A stretch of 8,345 nucleotides of DNA, from NCBI GenBank assembly GCA_030621105.1, contig JAUXIH010000036.1:1-8345 (forward strand). The letters run 5' to 3'. The stretch is from Dehalococcoidia bacterium. GTDB lineage: Bacteria; Chloroflexota; Dehalococcoidia; GIF9; AB-539-J10. Of the stretch, positions 1-7,514 are shown in pieces; within the stretch, counting starts at the first letter, position 1, and the number at the start of each line of letters is the position of its first letter. The translations under genes and the position numbers were made by a program. The notes below the pieces were generated by a model. The model was not told where the DNA came from and made no database searches. It worked only from the letters and a program-made list of their open reading frames with translations.

Positions 1-3000
1 GGCAACATCCCTGCATCTCCTGAGGAAATAATATTCACCTTGCTCAGCATCTGGCGAACAATGATACTGATATGCTTATCATGAATGTTCACTCCCTGAG
101 AATGATATATCTTCTGAACCTCATCAACCAGATAATGCTGTACTGCTTCCCGACCATTGACACGTAGCACATCTCGAGGGTCAAGGACTCCTTCCGTAAG
201 CTGCTCCCCCACTCTCACCTCGCTCCCCGATCGGACAAGCAGACGCACACCATGAGGAACCTTATACTCCCTCTCCTCTTTCTCTTCATATTTGATATAA
301 ATATGATCCCCCTCAATACTAACTCGACCAGCAACTTTCGACGTCCCTTCATCCCCCTCCATTGCCACGGGCAAGCTTTTAACATCCTGCGATGCCGCTT
401 CCCTTAGAGAGAACAAAGGAGTCCCAGCACTAACCTCCTGTCCATCAACGACAACAGCTTCAGTGCCAGGGGGCAAGATATGTTCATCAGAGTAAACTTC
501 TGAACTCACAATTCTAATTGTTTTTTGTTCATCGGCTTCAAGTATCTGGACCACACCATCGATCTCAGACATAATGGCGACGCCTTTAGGCGTTCTGGCC
601 TCAAAGAGCTCACTGACCCGGGGCAAACCACTGGTGATATCAATTCCAACAACACCTCCTGTATGAAACGTGCGCAAGGTAAGCTGAGTTCCTGGCTCTC
701 CAATGCTCTGAGCGGCAACAATACCCACAGCTACCTTTTTTTTCACAAGGTTTAACTTGGACAGATCCCTGCCATAACAATACTGACAAATACCAAAACG
801 AGAGCGACAAGTAAGGGGTGATCGTACATACACCTTAGTCACACCAGCATCAAGAATGTGCCTAACCACCTCCCCATCAATCTCCTCATTGCGATTAACT
901 ATGACTTCGCCAGTTTCAGGATCAGCAACTTCAGCTGCAGCTAGGTACCCAATGATTCTCTCTCCAAAGGAAGGCAGGGAGGCATCCTCTGTACCTGCGA
1001 ATATCCAGACCCCTTGCGTCGTGCCACAATCTTTCTCCGTAATAATGATATCTTGCGCTACATCTATCAATCGTCTTGTGAGATAACCACTATCAGATGT
1101 CCGTAACGCGGTATCAGCCAGCCCTTTACGTGCGCCATGAGTAGATATAAAGTATTCCATGGCAGATAACCCGCCGCGGAAACTGGACTTTATGGGAAAA
1201 TCTATGATTTTCCCTGAAGGATCGGTCATTAAGCCACGCATCCCCGCCATCTGGGCTACCTGAGAGATATTCCCCCTGGCTCCCGATGTAGCCATCATGT
1301 AAATATCGCTACGAGGATTCATAGATTGAGACACAGCTTCAGTAACCCCCTCTATCGTATCCAACCACACCCTAACAGTACTCTCATACCTCTCATTATC
1401 ACTCAATTCACCGCGATTAAAGCTGTTTTCGATTATGGCAGCCTTATTATCAGCCTCAGCAATAAGTTGAGGTTTATCTGCAGGTTCCTCAACATCGTCC
1501 ATAGAGAAGGAGATGCCTGATTGCATGGCATACTTGAAACCTATTCGTTTGATGGCATCCAGCGCCACAGCAGTCACTTCGTTTCCAAGTAGACGAATGC
1601 TCTTGGACACCAACTCCTTCAGGGTCCCTTTGTCCACAACATTGTTAAAAAAACGCAGCTTCGGTGGCAGAGCATCATTGAACAATATTCGCCCCACAGT
1701 AGTATCTATCCTCTCCCCCTGTCTATCCTTATCACGCACCATAATCTTAGCACCAAGATCAATAACTCCCAGATCATAAGCTAGCCTAGCCTCAGCAAAA
1801 TTACTGAAAGCTTTCCCCTCACCCTTAACCCCATCCGTCATACGGGTGAGATAGTAACATCCAAGAACTATATCCAGGGTAGGCGATACCACAGGCTCGC
1901 CATTACTGGGCAACAACATATTATGCACACTAAGCATATGCTCTTTGGATTCTCTAACTGCCATACGGGACAAAGGCACATGAACTGCCATCTGATCACC
2001 ATCAAAATCAGCATTGAAGGCAGCACAAGCCAGCGGATGGAGCTGAAAAGCATTACCATCGATCAAGATGGGGTCAAAGGCCTGAATGCTCAAGCGATGT
2101 AATGTGGGGGCGCGGTTTAGTAATACAGGGCGTTCTCTAACGACATCATTAAGCAATCCCCAAACCTCAGGGCTTACCTTCTCCACCTGATGTCTGGCAC
2201 TCTTTAAGTTGGTAGCATAACCAGCTTCTATTAATTTTCGCATAACAAAAGGTTTAAATAGCTCAAGGGCCACATGACGGGGTAAACCACATTGGTGCAA
2301 CTCAAGTTGGGGACCAACAACAATAACCGAGCGGCCACTATAATCTACCCTTTTCCCCAAAAGATTCTGCCGAAATCTCCCCTGCTTACCACTCAACATG
2401 GCTGCAAGAGATTTCAACGGATGCTTATTGCCATTGGTGACCACAGGCCTTCTCCTGCCATTATCAATAAGCGCATCAACAGCCTCCTGCAACATGCGTT
2501 TTTCGTTACGAATAATAACCTGAGGCGCTCCCAGAGACATAAGACGGCGAAGGCGGTTATTACGATTGATGACCCTCCGGTAAAGGTCGTTAAGGTCACT
2601 GGTGGCAAAACGACCATTGTCCAGCTGAACTATAGGCCGAAGTGAAGGAGGCAATACTGGAAGCACAGTCAAAATTACCCAATCAAGCTTATTGCCACTA
2701 CGCTTAAGGGCTTCAACCAACTGCAACCGCTTTACAGTTTTCTTGCGATGCTCTCCAGACACAACTTCCACTTCCTGCAACAAGTCTTGATATAGCTTTT
2801 CTATACCGATCTGCTTCAAGATCTCCGAAATAGCTTCAGCTCCAATGCCAGAATGGAAAATATCACCATACTTACTTACTAACTCTCTCCTTCTCTCATC
2901 ACTAAGCAGCTTCAGGGGCTGAAGTTTAGCTATTTCATCTTTTCTGGCTTTCAGATCCTCCGCAAACTTCTCCTTCTGTTCTACAAACTTAGCACGTATA

Positions 3001-3575
3001 TGATTTATTTCCTTAACTACGGACTCATCATCCTCATTAAACCCAGCTTTCTCCTTGAGTTCCTCCACTTCCGTGCTTACCTGCTCTTCACTTTCACTAA
3101 TCTTCCGAGCTACTTCCTCCTCCATCTGGTGAATCTGATCATCACAGGCTTCTCTGTTAACAGAAATGATAATATGTTGGGCAAAATAGATAACTCGCTC
3201 CAGATCTCTAGGCGAAATGCCAAGAATAAGAGCAAGCCGACTAGGAACAAGCTTGGTAAACCAGATGTGGGCAACAGGTGTAGCTAATTCAATATGCCCC
3301 ATCCGTTCCCTACGAACACTTGAAGGAGCTACCTCAACCCCACACTTATCACATGTAATACCAGCATATCGCTTCTTTTTATACTTGCCACAATGACACT
3401 CATAGTCCTTAACTGGACCAAAGATTCTCTCACAAAAAAGCCCATCCCTCTCAGGCTTCAATGTGCGATAATTTATCGTCTCCGCCTTAGTCACCTCACC
3501 GTGAGACCAGCTCCTGATCTGTTCAGGGGAGGCAAGACTTATTCTAATACCCTTAACATCTTCAAATTCCACCAT
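1..3575 (-). CDS. rpoC: DNA-directed RNA polymerase subunit beta' (3'-truncated by window edge)
   Basis: This is the largest catalytic subunit of RNA polymerase. With beta it forms the active centre, and it carries the catalytic Mg. The minus-strand frame is open from the ATG at 3575 to the window edge, giving 1191 codons. Visible landmarks are the N-terminal zinc ribbon Cys60, 62, 75 and 78; a charged coiled-coil insertion at about 140-215; the clamp/rudder region ending in NRNNRLRRL; the Mg-binding loop NADFDGD at 521-527 (Asp523, 525, 527); the bridge helix around 775-838; the second zinc site Cys850, 923, 930 and 933; and the trigger-helix motif QLTLRTFHTGG at 964-974. There is no enterobacterial insertion in the trigger loop. 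Two tandem barrel-like segments at about 1007-1056 and 1083-1130 replace the usual single one. The visible end matches the conserved VRQML region, so I estimate that roughly 100 C-terminal residues lie outside. The ATG is supported by a strong Shine-Dalgarno sequence inside the end of rpoB. Confidence 0.98.
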   Translation of the reverse strand, partial: MVEFEDVKGIRISLASPEQIRSWSHGEVTKAETINYRTLKPERDGLFCERIFGPVKDYECHCGKYKKKRYAGITCDKCGVEVAPSSVRRERMGHIELATPVAHIWFTKLVPSRLALILGISPRDLERVIYFAQHIIISVNREACDDQIHQMEEEVARKISESEEQVSTEVEELKEKAGFNEDDESVVKEINHIRAKFVEQKEKFAEDLKARKDEIAKLQPLKLLSDERRRELVSKYGDIFHSGIGAEAISEILKQIGIEKLYQDLLQEVEVVSGEHRKKTVKRLQLVEALKRSGNKLDWVILTVLPVLPPSLRPIVQLDNGRFATSDLNDLYRRVINRNNRLRRLMSLGAPQVIIRNEKRMLQEAVDALIDNGRRRPVVTNGNKHPLKSLAAMLSGKQGRFRQNLLGKRVDYSGRSVIVVGPQLELHQCGLPRHVALELFKPFVMRKLIEAGYATNLKSARHQVEKVSPEVWGLLNDVVRERPVLLNRAPTLHRLSIQAFDPILIDGNAFQLHPLACAAFNADFDGDQMAVHVPLSRMAVRESKEHMLSVHNMLLPSNGEPVVSPTLDIVLGCYYLTRMTDGVKGEGKAFSNFAEARLAYDLGVIDLGAKIMVRDKDRQGERIDTTVGRILFNDALPPKLRFFNNVVDKGTLKELVSKSIRLLGNEVTAVALDAIKRIGFKYAMQSGISFSMDDVEEPADKPQLIAEADNKAAIIENSFNRGELSDNERYESTVRVWLDTIEGVTEAVSQSMNPRSDIYMMATSGARGNISQVAQMAGMRGLMTDPSGKIIDFPIKSSFRGGLSAMEYFISTHGARKGLADTALRTSDSGYLTRRLIDVAQDIIITEKDCGTTQGVWIFAGTEDASLPSFGERIIGYLAAAEVADPETGEVIVNRNEEIDGEVVRHILDAGVTKVYVRSPLTCRSRFGICQYCYGRDLSKLNLVKKKVAVGIVAAQSIGEPGTQLTLRTFHTGGVVGIDITSGLPRVSELFEARTPKGVAIMSEIDGVVQILEADEQKTIRIVSSEVYSDEHILPPGTEAVVVDGQEVSAGTPLFSLREAASQDVKSLPVAMEGDEGTSKVAGRVSIEGDHIYIKYEEKEEREYKVPHGVRLLVRSGSEVRVGEQLTEGVLDPRDVLRVNGREAVQHYLVDEVQKIYHSQGVNIHDKHISIIVRQMLSKVNIISSGDAGML

Positions 3576-6500
3576 TCTTATCACCTTTAATCATATCCCG
3601 TTCCCCAAGTTTTGGTGCGACATCACTAAATAGATTAATTTCCCCTTCTTTCTCACTAAGCAATTCCACAGAGATACCCAAAGCCCGCAGCTCCATAAAT
3701 AAAACTTTGCACGCTTCAGGAACCCCAGGGTTCTGAATATCCTCGTTCTTAATAATAGCCTCATAAGCCTTGGCTCGCCCTCTCACATCATCCGATTTGA
3801 CGGTGAGCATCTCCTGAAGCGTGTACGCAGCACCATAACCCTCTAAAGCCCACACCTCCATCTCTCCAAACCTCTGGCCACCAAATTGGGCCTTGCCGCC
3901 TAGAGGCTGTTGCGTGATCAACGAGTAAGGGCCAGTAGAACGAGCGTGTACTTTATCCTCCACAAGATGTATCAACTTCATCATATAAACATTGCCTACA
4001 ACCACAGGTTGATCGAACACCTCTCCACTTATTCCATCTCTGAGAGGCAGCCTGCCAAAAATAGGAGGGTAGAGCTTGCGCTCTTCATAAAACTGTTGTG
4101 CCTGCTTCTCAACCTCAGCATCACTCATATTTATTGTCTCTGTCCCCAAGTCTTCCAGCCACAAGCGGAGAGAGACACTTCTGGCTTTCCCCTTCTGTTT
4201 CTCATCCAATATCTCCTTGGCAGAGAAGCCGCGTTCGGCAAGCCATGCTTCCACCTTTTTCATATCGACAACATCGGTAACATGGGGTCTCACATTGACT
4301 GCCCCCGCTTCCCACGCTATCCAAGCCCTAGCCAGGGCATCCTCAATATCAAGCGTGTCCGCCCCATCAAAAATAGGAGTAATCGCCTTAAATCCAAATA
4401 AATAAGCAGCCCATCCCAGATGAGATTCAAGCACCTGCCCTATGTTCATGCGGGATGGAACACCCAGAGGATTAAGAACAATATCTACTGGAGTACCATC
4501 AGGCAAAAATGGCATGTCCTCCTCAGGCAATATAATTGAGACAACCCCTTTATTGCCATGCCTGCCTGACATCTTGTCGCCAACTGAGATCTTGCGCCTC
4601 TGCGCCACCCAAACTTGCACCAACTGCTTAACACCAGGCGCTAAATCATCATGCTTTTCACGAGAAAGAACCTTAGTATTAATCACTCTTCCCCAACCAC
4701 CAGGAGGCACCTTAAGAGAGTTATCCTTCACTTCCCGAGTCTTCTCTCCGAAGATGGCCCTGAGCAGTTTTTCCTCTGCAGAAAGCTCTGTTTCACCCTT
4801 GGGAGTAATCTTCCCCACCAAAATATCACCAGCCCTCACTTCAGCGCCAATATACGCAATCCCATCTTCATCAAGATTAGCCAAACTTTCGAGACTAACA
4901 TTAGGTATATCTCTGGTGATCTCCTCTGGACCCAATTTAGTAACACGCGCTTCTATCTGATACTTCTCAATATGAACTGAGGTATATACATCATCCTTTA
5001 CCAGCCTTTCGCTAAGAATGATAGCATCTTCATAGTTGTATCCCCGCCAGCTCATAAAAGCCATGATAAGATTCTGTCCCAGTGCAAGCTCTCCATTATC
5101 TGTAGAGGAACTGCTCACCAATGCCTGTCCCTTAATAACCTTGTCTCCTTTACTCGCTATAGGATACTGGTTACAACATGTACCCTGATTGGTCCTGACA
5201 AACTTACTGAGTTGAAAGGAATGCTCCTCCCCTTTTGTATCTTCGACCACTATTTCCATGCTTGTTGCTGAAGTCACCACTCCATCGCTCGGAGCAAGTA
5301 TCGCCTGTCCACTATATTTGGCTACTTCTCCCTCCATTCCAGTAGCAACTATAGGGGCATGGGGGCATAGTAATGGAACTGCCTGACGTTGCATATTAGA
5401 ACCCATTAAGGCTCGATTAGCATCATCATGTTCCAGAAATGGAATAAGTGAGGCAGATACACTGAATATTTGTTTGGGTGAAACTTCCATATAATCGACA
5501 CTGCCCACCGTTTCCTTGAAATACTTGCCGCCTCTCTTAACCTCGATGCGCTCCTTAATAAATTCGTCTCTATCATTCAATAGGGTATTAGCAGGTGCAA
5601 TGCTATGCTGTTCTTCTTCGTCAGCCGTTAACCGGGACGCATCGCGAGATACAAAGGGAATGACCTTCGCGGAAAACTCAGGAAATGAAGATATCTTTCG
5701 TGCTAAGTCTTCGGACACAATATCTCCAGACTTAGCAATAATCTTGCCTTTGTTATCCACTACGTCCTGTTGAAGCATTCTCCCTTGCAAGTTCTGCCCA
5801 GCACTGGATACTTCATGGATTACTTTGCGATATAAGGTTTCCAGAAAACCATACTTATTGATGGAAGCATAAGTGGCTAAAGAGCCAATAAGCCCAATAT
5901 TTGGACCTTCTGGCGTTTCTATAGGACAAATCCTGCCATAGTGGGAATGGTGCACATCACGAACCTCAAAACCAGCTCTTTCTCGAGAAAGGCCCCCAGG
6001 TCCCATGGCAGACAAGCGCCGCCTGTGAGTTAATTCAGCTAGAGGATTGGTCTGGTCCATAAATTGGCACAACTGCGACCGGCCGAAAAATTCCCTCATG
6101 GCTGCTACCACAGGGCGGATATTAATTACATTGACGGGAGTTGCAACATCAGGTCCCAGAATACTCATCCGCTCCTTGATAGCTCTTTCCAATCGCAGCA
6201 GACTAACATGAAATTGCTTCTGTATCAGAAAACCTACTGTTTGGGCCCGACGATTTCCCAGGTGGTCAATATCATCAGGGGCCTCCTTCCCATTGTTAAG
6301 CAAGATGATATGGCGCACAATCTGCTGTATATCAGCAGGAGTTAAGGCAACATAATCCTCAGGAACATCAACCCCTAACTTTTTATTCAGCTTGTACCGC
6401 CCAACTTTACCCAAGCTATAGCGCTTAGGATTGAATAGAAAATTCTTTAACAACGTCTCCGCACTATCAAGGCTGGGAGGTTCACCTGCAGACAGCTTGC

Positions 6501-7233
6501 GATAAATATCTACTAGCGCAGAGCTTTTATCCTTAATCGCAGGGTCTCTCTCCAGAGTAGAACGAATAAAATGGTGTTCATTCGAGTTGTCCACATCCTG
6601 AAAAAAAGAGATAATATCACCATCAAGCCCAGAGCCTATAGCACGAAGCAAAGTGGTAACAGGTATCTTTCGTTTTCCCCCCAGCTTGACAGAAACCACA
6701 TTCCGGTTGGAGGTATCAAAATCAAGCCATGCGCCCCTCTCAGCCACCAGTTTGGCATACCCCAACTCACGTCCACTCACAGAATCCCGCTCCAGAGTAA
6801 AGTATACCCCAGGGAAGCGACTTATCTGGCTAACAACCACCCGTTCCGCTCCAGAAATAACAAACGTTCCCCGGTCTGTCATCAATGGAAAATCACCAAA
6901 GAATAACTCCTGCTCCTTAATCTCTCCTGTTTCCTTAACAAGTAAATGAACCGTAACATAGAGAGGAGAAGAATAAGTCATATTGCGCTCCAGGCACTCA
7001 GCTATGGAATGCTGCGGCTCGCGAAATTTGTAATCGACAAACCTCAATTCCAACCTATTGCCAGTATAATCTTTGATAGGAAAAACCTCATTAAAAAGTT
7101 CCCGTAACCCTTCCTCCTGAAACCAACGAAAGGAACTGACCTGAACTTGAATGAGATCAGGCACCTCCACCACCTCAGGGAACTTGGCGAACGATCTCAC
7201 CCGCCTGGAGTTAAGCACTCGTCCAACAGCCAT
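3562..7233 (-). CDS. rpoB: DNA-directed RNA polymerase subunit beta
   Basis: This is the second-largest core RNA polymerase subunit. It binds the rifampicin class of drugs and contributes active-site lysines. The protein is 1223 residues and complete. In order it shows the N-terminal protrusion/lobe region (about 20-350), the rifampicin cluster I at 384-414, the GRICPIETPEGPNIGL block at 433-448, NYEDAI at 733-738 (acidic pair Glu735, Asp736), the GDKMSGRHGNKG motif at 885-896 (Lys887 and Lys895 match E. coli Lys1065 and Lys1073), and the C-terminal clamp segment ending in conserved KSDDVRGR (1146-1153). The large enterobacterial insertion before GDKM is absent. An extra segment of about 80 residues lies between FDGA (955-958) and the LRDGISGE motif (1064-1071). 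The start is fixed by an excellent ribosome binding site 3 nt upstream and a family-typical N-terminus. The gene is transcribed with rpoC, whose start it overlaps by 14 bases. No rplL is found immediately upstream. Confidence 0.99.
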   Translation of the reverse strand: MAVGRVLNSRRVRSFAKFPEVVEVPDLIQVQVSSFRWFQEEGLRELFNEVFPIKDYTGNRLELRFVDYKFREPQHSIAECLERNMTYSSPLYVTVHLLVKETGEIKEQELFFGDFPLMTDRGTFVISGAERVVVSQISRFPGVYFTLERDSVSGRELGYAKLVAERGAWLDFDTSNRNVVSVKLGGKRKIPVTTLLRAIGSGLDGDIISFFQDVDNSNEHHFIRSTLERDPAIKDKSSALVDIYRKLSAGEPPSLDSAETLLKNFLFNPKRYSLGKVGRYKLNKKLGVDVPEDYVALTPADIQQIVRHIILLNNGKEAPDDIDHLGNRRAQTVGFLIQKQFHVSLLRLERAIKERMSILGPDVATPVNVINIRPVVAAMREFFGRSQLCQFMDQTNPLAELTHRRRLSAMGPGGLSRERAGFEVRDVHHSHYGRICPIETPEGPNIGLIGSLATYASINKYGFLETLYRKVIHEVSSAGQNLQGRMLQQDVVDNKGKIIAKSGDIVSEDLARKISSFPEFSAKVIPFVSRDASRLTADEEEQHSIAPANTLLNDRDEFIKERIEVKRGGKYFKETVGSVDYMEVSPKQIFSVSASLIPFLEHDDANRALMGSNMQRQAVPLLCPHAPIVATGMEGEVAKYSGQAILAPSDGVVTSATSMEIVVEDTKGEEHSFQLSKFVRTNQGTCCNQYPIASKGDKVIKGQALVSSSSTDNGELALGQNLIMAFMSWRGYNYEDAIILSERLVKDDVYTSVHIEKYQIEARVTKLGPEEITRDIPNVSLESLANLDEDGIAYIGAEVRAGDILVGKITPKGETELSAEEKLLRAIFGEKTREVKDNSLKVPPGGWGRVINTKVLSREKHDDLAPGVKQLVQVWVAQRRKISVGDKMSGRHGNKGVVSIILPEEDMPFLPDGTPVDIVLNPLGVPSRMNIGQVLESHLGWAAYLFGFKAITPIFDGADTLDIEDALARAWIAWEAGAVNVRPHVTDVVDMKKVEAWLAERGFSAKEILDEKQKGKARSVSLRLWLEDLGTETINMSDAEVEKQAQQFYEERKLYPPIFGRLPLRDGISGEVFDQPVVVGNVYMMKLIHLVEDKVHARSTGPYSLITQQPLGGKAQFGGQRFGEMEVWALEGYGAAYTLQEMLTVKSDDVRGRAKAYEAIIKNEDIQNPGVPEACKVLFMELRALGISVELLSEKEGEINLFSDVAPKLGERDMIKGDKNGGI
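3581..3588 (-). promoter_or_regulatory. Ribosome binding site of rpoC, inside the end of rpoB
   Basis: On the minus strand AAAGGTGA precedes the rpoC ATG at 3575 by five bases (TAAGA). It lies within the last codons of rpoB, so the two reading frames overlap by 14 bases. Ribosomes finishing rpoB would sit next to the rpoC start, which is consistent with translational coupling to keep beta and beta' in equal amounts. Confidence 0.88.
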
Positions 7234-7377
7234 AAATCCTCCTTGTCAAAAACAAGTACACAATTGATGCCTCTAAACCAAATACTAAATTATTGAAATA
7301 ATCACAGGGGAAACTTGTAGACACAAAGAAAAGGGAAGGTTAAACACATCACGAGATCAAAACGCAACATTGAATGA
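7234..7377 (-). other. 5' leader of the rpoBC mRNA
   Basis: This is the inferred untranslated leader between the perfect promoter and the rpoB start. It holds one small inverted repeat, CTTGT/ACAAG at 7242-7256 (5-bp stem, 5-base loop), whose 3' arm overlaps the first bases of the Shine-Dalgarno sequence, so it could weakly mask it. I see no terminator-like hairpin with a U-tract, no riboswitch signature and no ribosomal-protein binding site that I recognise. The extent rests on the inferred transcription start. Confidence 0.5.
7237..7244 (-). promoter_or_regulatory. Ribosome binding site of rpoB
   Basis: On the minus strand AAGGAGGA lies three bases before the rpoB ATG, a near-perfect complement to the 3' end of 16S rRNA. 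It fixes the annotated start at 7233. Confidence 0.92.
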
Positions 7378-7383
7378 AGGGAA

Positions 7384-7412
7384 ATTATACCAACATGATA
7401 AAACCATGTCAA
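7384..7412 (-). promoter_or_regulatory. Perfect-consensus sigma70-type promoter of rpoBC
   Basis: Read on the minus strand, positions 7412-7407 are TTGACA and positions 7389-7384 are TATAAT, separated by exactly 17 bases. The last spacer bases give TGG before the -10, an extended -10 (TGn) element. The 20 or so bases upstream of the -35 are A/T-rich and could act as an UP element. Transcription would begin around 7375-7378, leaving a leader of about 140 nt before the rpoB ATG at 7233. An exact 12/12 hexamer match is rare in native promoters and fits a need for strong constitutive polymerase synthesis. The start site itself is inferred. Confidence 0.9.
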
Positions 7413-7475
7413 CAACAATTATTCTATCTGATATAAGCTATTATGTAAAGTATTATATCGTATCCATATGCTATA

Positions 7476-7503
7476 TAGACTCCATTGCCTGCTTTTCTAT
7501 AAA
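7476..7503 (+). promoter_or_regulatory. Candidate promoter of dtd
   Basis: TAGACT at 7476-7481 (4 of 6 to the -35 consensus) is followed after 16 bases by TATAAA at 7498-7503 (5 of 6 to the -10). Transcription would start at about 7510-7512, only a few bases before the dtd ATG at 7515, so the mRNA would be nearly or fully leaderless. An alternative -10 is TATTAT at 7451-7456, but it lacks a good -35. Both calls are by eye, and the region is A/T-rich enough to give chance matches. Confidence 0.5.
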
Positions 7504-7514
7504 CTAATACTAAC

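Noticed and set aside
1647..1653. A seven-base T run (mRNA sense) in rpoC, codons CGT TTT TTT, as a frameshift site
   Set aside because: The reading frame is intact on both sides, it encodes a normal Arg-Phe-Phe, and no stimulatory structure is evident.
4442..4960. A 172-codon plus-strand open frame opposite rpoB, and other plus-strand frames over 1-7233
   Set aside because: All lie antisense to the well-conserved rpoB and rpoC genes, lack recognisable motifs or ribosome binding sites, and are explained as shadow frames.
7302..7370. A possible 22-codon leader peptide in the rpoB 5' leader (starts MLRFDLVMC)
   Set aside because: There is no ribosome binding site before its ATG, no regulatory codon run, and no attenuator-like hairpin after it.
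7439..7456. Repeated TATTAT hexamers 12 bases apart in the rpoB-dtd gap
   Set aside because: The region is strongly A/T-rich, the repeat is short, and no dyad symmetry or known operator pattern is visible.
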